A DNA stretch of 56,025 bases from Alphaproteobacteria bacterium (GTDB lineage: Bacteria; Pseudomonadota; Alphaproteobacteria; Rs-D84; CACZYB01), in the NCBI GenBank assembly GCA_016297965.1, contig JAEDDP010000006.1, forward strand, positions 1 to 56,025. Reading direction: 5' to 3'. The position numbers and the translations under genes were made by a program. Of this stretch, positions 52,252 to 56,025 are shown piece by piece (the stretch's first letter is position 1; the number at the start of each line of letters is the position of its first letter). The notes beneath the pieces are model-generated. The model made no database searches. It saw only the letters and a list, made by a program, of their open reading frames with translations, and was not told the origin of the DNA.

Positions 52252-52386
52252 CTATTTTTCAATTGGCTTTAAATCTTCGGGAATAACCAACGGATTATTT
52301 TCAGGAAGGTATTCATTGTACCTGCACTTACAACCACATCCGGAAAGAAGAACACACAAAAATCCAATAACTAAACATTTATTCAT
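52252..52386 (-). CDS. Small lipoprotein (44 aa)
   Basis: A short gene read on the minus strand, with AAAAGGAGTA before the ATG. It starts MNKCLVIGFLCVLLSGC, a lipoprotein signal with lipobox LSGC (Cys17), followed by GCKC and ~23 polar, Pro-rich residues ending KPIEK. If processed, the mature peptide is only 28 residues with three Cys at the anchor end. It lies between the AI-2E permease (20 nt upstream) and mutS (36 nt downstream) and is probably co-transcribed with them. Comparable entericidin- or LptM-like small lipoproteins exist, but I see no specific match. Confidence 0.75.
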   Translation of the reverse strand: MNKCLVIGFLCVLLSGCGCKCRYNEYLPENNPLVIPEDLKPIEK

Positions 52387-52406
52387 AATACAAATACTCC
52401 TTTTAT

Positions 52407-53450
52407 TTAAAACGTTTCACCATCTTGGGTAAGCAACATTGCAAACTTTTTTGTTGATGGTATTTGAAGCAAAACTATGGTGATAATAATCATTATCGGC
52501 ACACAAAGGAACATTCCAACCACACCCCAAATACTTCCCCAGATAACAAGGGATAGGATAAGTACCAAAGGACTTAAATTCAACCTTTTCCCCATAATTT
52601 TTGGGTCAACAATATTTCCAATCAAAAGCTGGATTGTGATAATACCAATACTTACGATTGAAAATGAAACCAAATCGCCATTGAATTGAAGAAGGGCAAG
52701 CATAATCGGAAATACCGACGAAATAATTGAACCAACAGTTGGTACAAAGTTGAAAAGGAACATCAGTATCGCCCAAAACATTGCAAAATCAAGATGTACA
52801 AACCTCATTACAATATATCCCAAAAGTCCGGTCAAAAAGCTTGTGAAAAGTTTCACGGTCATATACACCTCTATTTTGGAATAGATTTTATCAAACATTT
52901 TTTTTATATCATTTTCTTTTTTCTTTGATGAAAAAATTTGTGGAATTTTTTTTGAAAAGCTTTTTTCTTCTAATAAAATAAACAAAAGATACACCAACAC
53001 CATCAAAGATTGACTTAAAAAACTTGCAAATCCTTGAACCACAGAATTTATTGCCCGTGGAATATCAATATTATTTGCGATATTTGCAAATGTAATTTTA
53101 TGTTCAATCCCAAACATACTTTGAATTTTATCAAAAACAGCATTCATATTTTTTTGATAGCTTCCAAATGCTTGATATACATCATTGATATTTGTTTCAA
53201 TTCCAATACCGATAAAGTAAACAATTCCCGCAATAGTTATAACGGAAAGAAAGCGTGAAAAATGCCGTGTCCACAATGGCAATTTTAACTTATCAACAAA
53301 AATTTCGGAATATGCCGATGAAAGGATATAGATTAAAAGCCAAAAAAACAATGCCACCACAAAAGGAAGGAATATTGCCTGTCCTGTTTTCAATATGTAA
53401 AGGATAAGGAACAAAAGAATTATATTTAAAGCTTTTGATTTTTCTGGCAT
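52407..53450 (-). CDS. AI-2E family (PerM/TqsA-like) membrane permease
   Basis: 347 residues from ATG 53450, which has GGAGATGAG upstream; the frame continues to a TTG at 53465. Seven to eight membrane helices with the family pattern: N-terminal paired helices (LNIILLFLILYIL, IFLPFVVALFFWLLIY), a soluble central insert with KIQSMFGIE, and the C-terminal FNFVPTVGSIISSVFPIMLA and VDPKIMGKRLNLSPLVLIL segments, which are conserved. Members export or exchange small molecules or ions; autoinducer-2 is only one reported substrate. The substrate here is unknown. Confidence 0.88.
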   Translation of the reverse strand: MPEKSKALNIILLFLILYILKTGQAIFLPFVVALFFWLLIYILSSAYSEIFVDKLKLPLWTRHFSRFLSVITIAGIVYFIGIGIETNINDVYQAFGSYQKNMNAVFDKIQSMFGIEHKITFANIANNIDIPRAINSVVQGFASFLSQSLMVLVYLLFILLEEKSFSKKIPQIFSSKKKENDIKKMFDKIYSKIEVYMTVKLFTSFLTGLLGYIVMRFVHLDFAMFWAILMFLFNFVPTVGSIISSVFPIMLALLQFNGDLVSFSIVSIGIITIQLLIGNIVDPKIMGKRLNLSPLVLILSLVIWGSIWGVVGMFLCVPIMIIITIVLLQIPSTKKFAMLLTQDGETF

Positions 53451-53517
53451 TTTCTCATCTCCCAATCTTCAATTAACCTCAATACAAAATACTATCACAT
53501 AAATTTTTTTTTACAAT

Positions 53518-53543
53518 AAAAAAGGAGGTCTTTTACAACCTCC
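53518..53543 (-). terminator. Terminator of the DUF805-like gene
   Basis: Minus strand: GGAGGT (53543-53538) pairs with ACCTCC (53529-53524), 8-nt loop, then a T tract (53523-53518). Confidence 0.85.
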
Positions 53544-53570
53544 CTTTATTAAAAATATACTACCGATAAG

Positions 53571-54326
53571 TTATACATGTGCTGCAATCATCATAAGGAT
53601 ATATACTGATGATATGAAAAATGAAATTGCAACAACGGTAAGAGTGTATGAAACAAAAGATATAACCTTTGTAAATGGAGTATAATATCTTCTGAACAAT
53701 CTTAACTTTACGGCAAACAATTGCACAATATTGAAAAGGGCAATAAGTATAATGAATATACGAACATCATGGAATGTTGATGCTGACATTGCATCCTTTG
53801 ATACTAAATAAGGAATAAAGCCCAATAGTGCGATAATCAAGATATAGGCAATTCTTGTAAATACATTTTTGTTTGCAAAATTTCCAATTTTTTTGAAAAC
53901 GTTGAATTTGTTTTTATATGCACCATCATTTGCAAAATCTCTGTCTGTTTTATAAAAAAGGAAATAAGGTTTGCAAACTGTACTTCCAAGTATTGAATAA
54001 AAACCACTTATTCCAAGTGCGTGCGCTCTTTTATAACCTGATGCGATAAGTATCCAAATCAAAACAAGGTTGATAAGTGCAATCAAAATATTCAACACAT
54101 TGTTTTCTGGGTTGATAAGGGTTGTCAAAATACCGAATGCAACGATTAACACATCCATAACAAGGGCAAAACCGGCAAACAAATTTTTTGAAATTTTTCC
54201 ATTTACAGAAAAAAGAAAGTTCAAAAGACCCTTTTGTTCGCTGTTATTGTTTTTAAAGCTTCTAAAATTTCCCCTTCTATTATTGTTATATCTTTTATGT
54301 TTGTAATTATTTTTAGTTTCAACCAT
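53571..54326 (-). CDS. DUF805-like inner membrane protein
   Basis: 251 residues. A ~33-residue basic, Asn-rich head (KHKRYNNNRRGNFRSFKNNN) precedes the membrane part. The segments LNFLFSVNGKISKNLFAGFAL and YKRAHALGISGFYSIL fit the DUF805 pattern (FSxxGRISR..., RRLHDxGxSGW), and about five helices span ~45-245. These proteins have no known reaction. Start has AAGGAGAT upstream and a terminator follows. Alternative reading: a generic YhaH-type membrane protein; the DUF805 assignment is moderate. Confidence 0.65.
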   Translation of the reverse strand: MVETKNNYKHKRYNNNRRGNFRSFKNNNSEQKGLLNFLFSVNGKISKNLFAGFALVMDVLIVAFGILTTLINPENNVLNILIALINLVLIWILIASGYKRAHALGISGFYSILGSTVCKPYFLFYKTDRDFANDGAYKNKFNVFKKIGNFANKNVFTRIAYILIIALLGFIPYLVSKDAMSASTFHDVRIFIILIALFNIVQLFAVKLRLFRRYYTPFTKVISFVSYTLTVVAISFFISSVYILMMIAAHV

Positions 54327-54408
54327 ATTTTAAATCTCCTTAAAAAGTTGTTAACTTTGATTAAGTTTATACTAACAAAAACAAAAATTCCACAAAATAA
54401 ATCAAAAA

Positions 54409-54714
54409 TTATCTTTGATTATTTGCATAATTAAAACTTGCCAACTTCTCCTTTTCCAAATGTTGTTTAAAGGAGTTAAGCAAATACCTGTAAATATGTT
54501 CATCGTCAAGCTGTTTTGTATTTATAATCCAGGCGAGTTTGTCCGGATTTACTTTTTTAAGATTATTAAGCCGTGAAAGTCGTATTTCAAGCAACTTTTC
54601 CGCCTCAAATACGGAATAACCATTTGATGATAACAAAGCTAGGTATTGTTTTTTTAAATTGTCTGAATTAAAACTCGGCTCAGGACTGGGTACTGAATTA
54701 TTATTTGATTCCAT
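54409..54714 (-). CDS. Hypothetical protein (101 aa)
   Basis: 101 residues: a Ser/Pro/Asn-rich start of ~18 residues, then helices (NLKKQYLALLSSNGYSVFEAEKLLEIRLSRL in outline) and an end NYANNQR. No signal peptide or membrane span. AAAGG lies about 12 nt before the ATG, a weak ribosome site. It is upstream of the DUF805-like gene on the same strand, separated by 82 nt. No known family recognised. Confidence 0.5.
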   Translation of the reverse strand: MESNNNSVPSPEPSFNSDNLKKQYLALLSSNGYSVFEAEKLLEIRLSRLNNLKKVNPDKLAWIINTKQLDDEHIYRYLLNSFKQHLEKEKLASFNYANNQR

Positions 54715-54812
54715 AATATTAAATTACCTTTCATTTATCTTTTAAATCTTGCCTTGATTTAAAATTAACTATATTATAAAGTATAACAAACTAAAAGCAA
54801 TAGGAAAAAATT

Positions 54813-55922
54813 ATGGGATTTAAATGTGGTATCGTTGGGCTTCCAAACGTTGGAAAATCAACACTTTTTAATGCATTAACACAAACAATTCAGGCCGAAG
54901 CGGCAAATTATCCGTTTTGTACCATTGAACCAAATTCTGGAATTGTATCTGTTCCGGATGATCGTCTTCAAAAATTGGCGGACGTGGCAAAATCCCAAGA
55001 AATCATCCCAACAAAATTGGAATTTGTTGACATTGCCGGCCTTGTAAAGGGGGCAAGTAAAGGAGAGGGGCTTGGCAACCAATTTTTGGCAAATATCCGT
55101 GAAGTTGATGCAATTATCCATGTTGTAAGGTGTTTTCGTGACGATAATATAATCCATGTTGAAAACAGTGTTGACCCACTTCGCGACATTGACATCATAA
55201 ATACGGAACTTTTACTTTCCGATTTGGAAAGTCTTCAAAAACGTGTTGTCCTTACCGATAAAAAGGCAAAAAGCGGGGACAAGGAAGCAAAAATCCAATC
55301 GGAAGTTATGCACTCGGTTATTGAAAAGTTGGAGGCTGGCGAACCCGCATCAAAGGCAAAACCGGATGAAAAGGATGCCGAACATCTTCGTGCATACCGA
55401 ATACTTCACCTTCTTACTGCAAAACCTGTTTTGTATGTTGCGAATGTAGAGGAGGAAAGTGCCGCTACGGGAAACGAGTTTTCAAAAATGGTTGATGATT
55501 ATGCACGGGCAGAGGGCAACACCTCAACAATAATTTCCGCCAAAATAGAACAGGAAATTGCCTCCCTTTCCGATGCCGAAGAAAAGCGGGAGTTTTTACA
55601 AACACTTGGCATTTCCGAAACCGGACTTTCAAAAATTATACGTGAAGGATACAAGCTTTTGAACCTTATCACATTTTTCACCATCGGACCAAAGGAAGCC
55701 CATGCATGGACTGTTCGTGGTGGCGCCCGCGCACCGGAAGCCGCTGGTGTAATCCATACGGATTTCCAACGTGGTTTTATTCGGGCAGAGGCTATTTCAA
55801 CCGAAGACTATATTAAATTTGGTGGCGAAGCCGGCGCCCGTGAAAACGGTAAACTCCGGACGGAGGGAAAGGATTACACGGTCCAAGATGGCGACATCTT
55901 CCACTTCTTGTTTAATGTTTAA
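54813..55922 (+). CDS. ychF: Ribosome-binding ATPase YchF
   Basis: OLA1/YchF family P-loop protein that binds the 70S ribosome and hydrolyses ATP; its loss affects oxidative stress tolerance. 369 residues: GLPNVGKST at 8-16, FCTIEPNSGIV, DIAGLVKGASKGEGLGN, the NxxE-type base motif VANVEEES replacing NKxD (hence ATP preference), and a C-terminal TGS domain (TFFTIGPKEAHAWTV, GARENGKLRTEGKDY). AGGAAAAAATT precedes the start. A terminator follows. Confidence 0.97.
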   Translation: MGFKCGIVGLPNVGKSTLFNALTQTIQAEAANYPFCTIEPNSGIVSVPDDRLQKLADVAKSQEIIPTKLEFVDIAGLVKGASKGEGLGNQFLANIREVDAIIHVVRCFRDDNIIHVENSVDPLRDIDIINTELLLSDLESLQKRVVLTDKKAKSGDKEAKIQSEVMHSVIEKLEAGEPASKAKPDEKDAEHLRAYRILHLLTAKPVLYVANVEEESAATGNEFSKMVDDYARAEGNTSTIISAKIEQEIASLSDAEEKREFLQTLGISETGLSKIIREGYKLLNLITFFTIGPKEAHAWTVRGGARAPEAAGVIHTDFQRGFIRAEAISTEDYIKFGGEAGARENGKLRTEGKDYTVQDGDIFHFLFNV

Positions 55923-55924
55923 AA

Positions 55925-55958
55925 ATTTTCCCCCAAGTGGTGAAGGGGGAGATTTTTT
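55925..55958. terminator. Terminator between ychF and the edge gene
   Basis: CCCCC (55930-55934) pairs with GGGGG (55945-55949), flanked by A/T pairs, and is followed by T6 (55953-55958) on the plus strand. The A tract at 55921-55925 gives T on the minus strand. Confidence 0.75.
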
Positions 55959-55960
55959 GG

Positions 55961-56025
55961 TTAGTAGCTAGAAACCTTCCATATTTCGGCACAACCCCAA
56001 CCGGTATTGGAACATTTTCCTGATA
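55961..56025 (-). CDS. C-terminal end of a Cys-containing protein (runs off the window)
   Basis: Minus strand, open from the window edge to a TAA at 55963-55961. The last 20 residues read SGKCSNTGWGC then AEIWKVSSY. The coding call rests on the unbroken frame, the position of the shared terminator right after the stop, and the two Cys; family cannot be told from this fragment. Confidence 0.45.
   Translation of the reverse strand, partial: SGKCSNTGWGCAEIWKVSSY

Overview
The window reads as a piece of the chromosome of an AT-rich Gram-negative bacterium, most likely an uncultured anaerobic or microaerobic alphaproteobacterium of the gut type. Evidence for this: lipid A and lipoprotein machinery (lpxB, an msbA-like exporter, lspA, lolC/lolD), an SH3-like periplasmic protein of a family common in alphaproteobacteria, a rubrerythrin, a zinc-free type B ribosomal protein bL36, the order truB-rpsO-pnp, and an initiator tRNA whose anticodon stem carries A29:U41. 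The taxonomic call is inference. I see no rRNA, CRISPR array, transposase or prophage block.

Layout. 1-0.74 kb: 3' part of a cysteine-rich repeat surface protein with higher GC than the rest. 0.9-10 kb: dnaN, a small Cys protein, tig, tRNA-Leu(UAG), an SH3 protein, initiator tRNA, lpxB, an outer-membrane barrel, a proline/acidic repeat protein, an M16 peptidase, rubrerythrin and hpf, nearly all on the minus strand. 10-19.5 kb, plus strand: two related secreted coiled-coil proteins, then (after rpmJ on minus) an XRE double-HTH regulator, two proteins sharing a homologous ~110-residue domain, a secretin-like lipoprotein, lolC and lolD. 19.5-22.4 kb, minus: der-lspA-DUF5131, abutting end to end. 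22.5-31.4 kb: Yip1-like membrane protein, tRNA-Tyr and tRNA-Leu(CAA), a secreted protein, radA, cvpA, glgX, lon. 31.4-38 kb: a small Cys membrane protein, an Aas-like acyltransferase/acyl-activating fusion, tRNA-Ser(GCU), and a divergent maltokinase/malQ pair. 38-49 kb, minus: a MORN-like lipoprotein, tilS-ftsH-msbA, murI, and truB-rpsO-(85-aa protein)-pnp. 48.8-56 kb: two small hypotheticals convergent on mutS, a 44-aa lipoprotein, an AI-2E family permease, a DUF805-like protein, a 101-aa hypothetical, ychF, and the 3' end of another gene at the edge.

Together the genes cover envelope biogenesis (lipid A synthesis and flipping, lipoprotein maturation and sorting), protein quality control (tig, lon, ftsH, M16 peptidase), glycogen/maltodextrin turnover (glgX, malQ, maltokinase), RNA/translation functions (pnp, rpsO, truB, tilS, hpf, der, ychF) and DNA repair (mutS, radA). 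The least explained parts are the 13-17.5 kb cluster (regulator, two paralogues, secretin-like lipoprotein), the 10-12.5 kb secreted pair, and the Cys-rich repeat protein. Several promoters share a TTTAC(A/T)-N17-TA(T/C)AAT form. The lpxB promoter predicts a leaderless mRNA, and the pnp leader is predicted to be one long stem starting at the transcription start.
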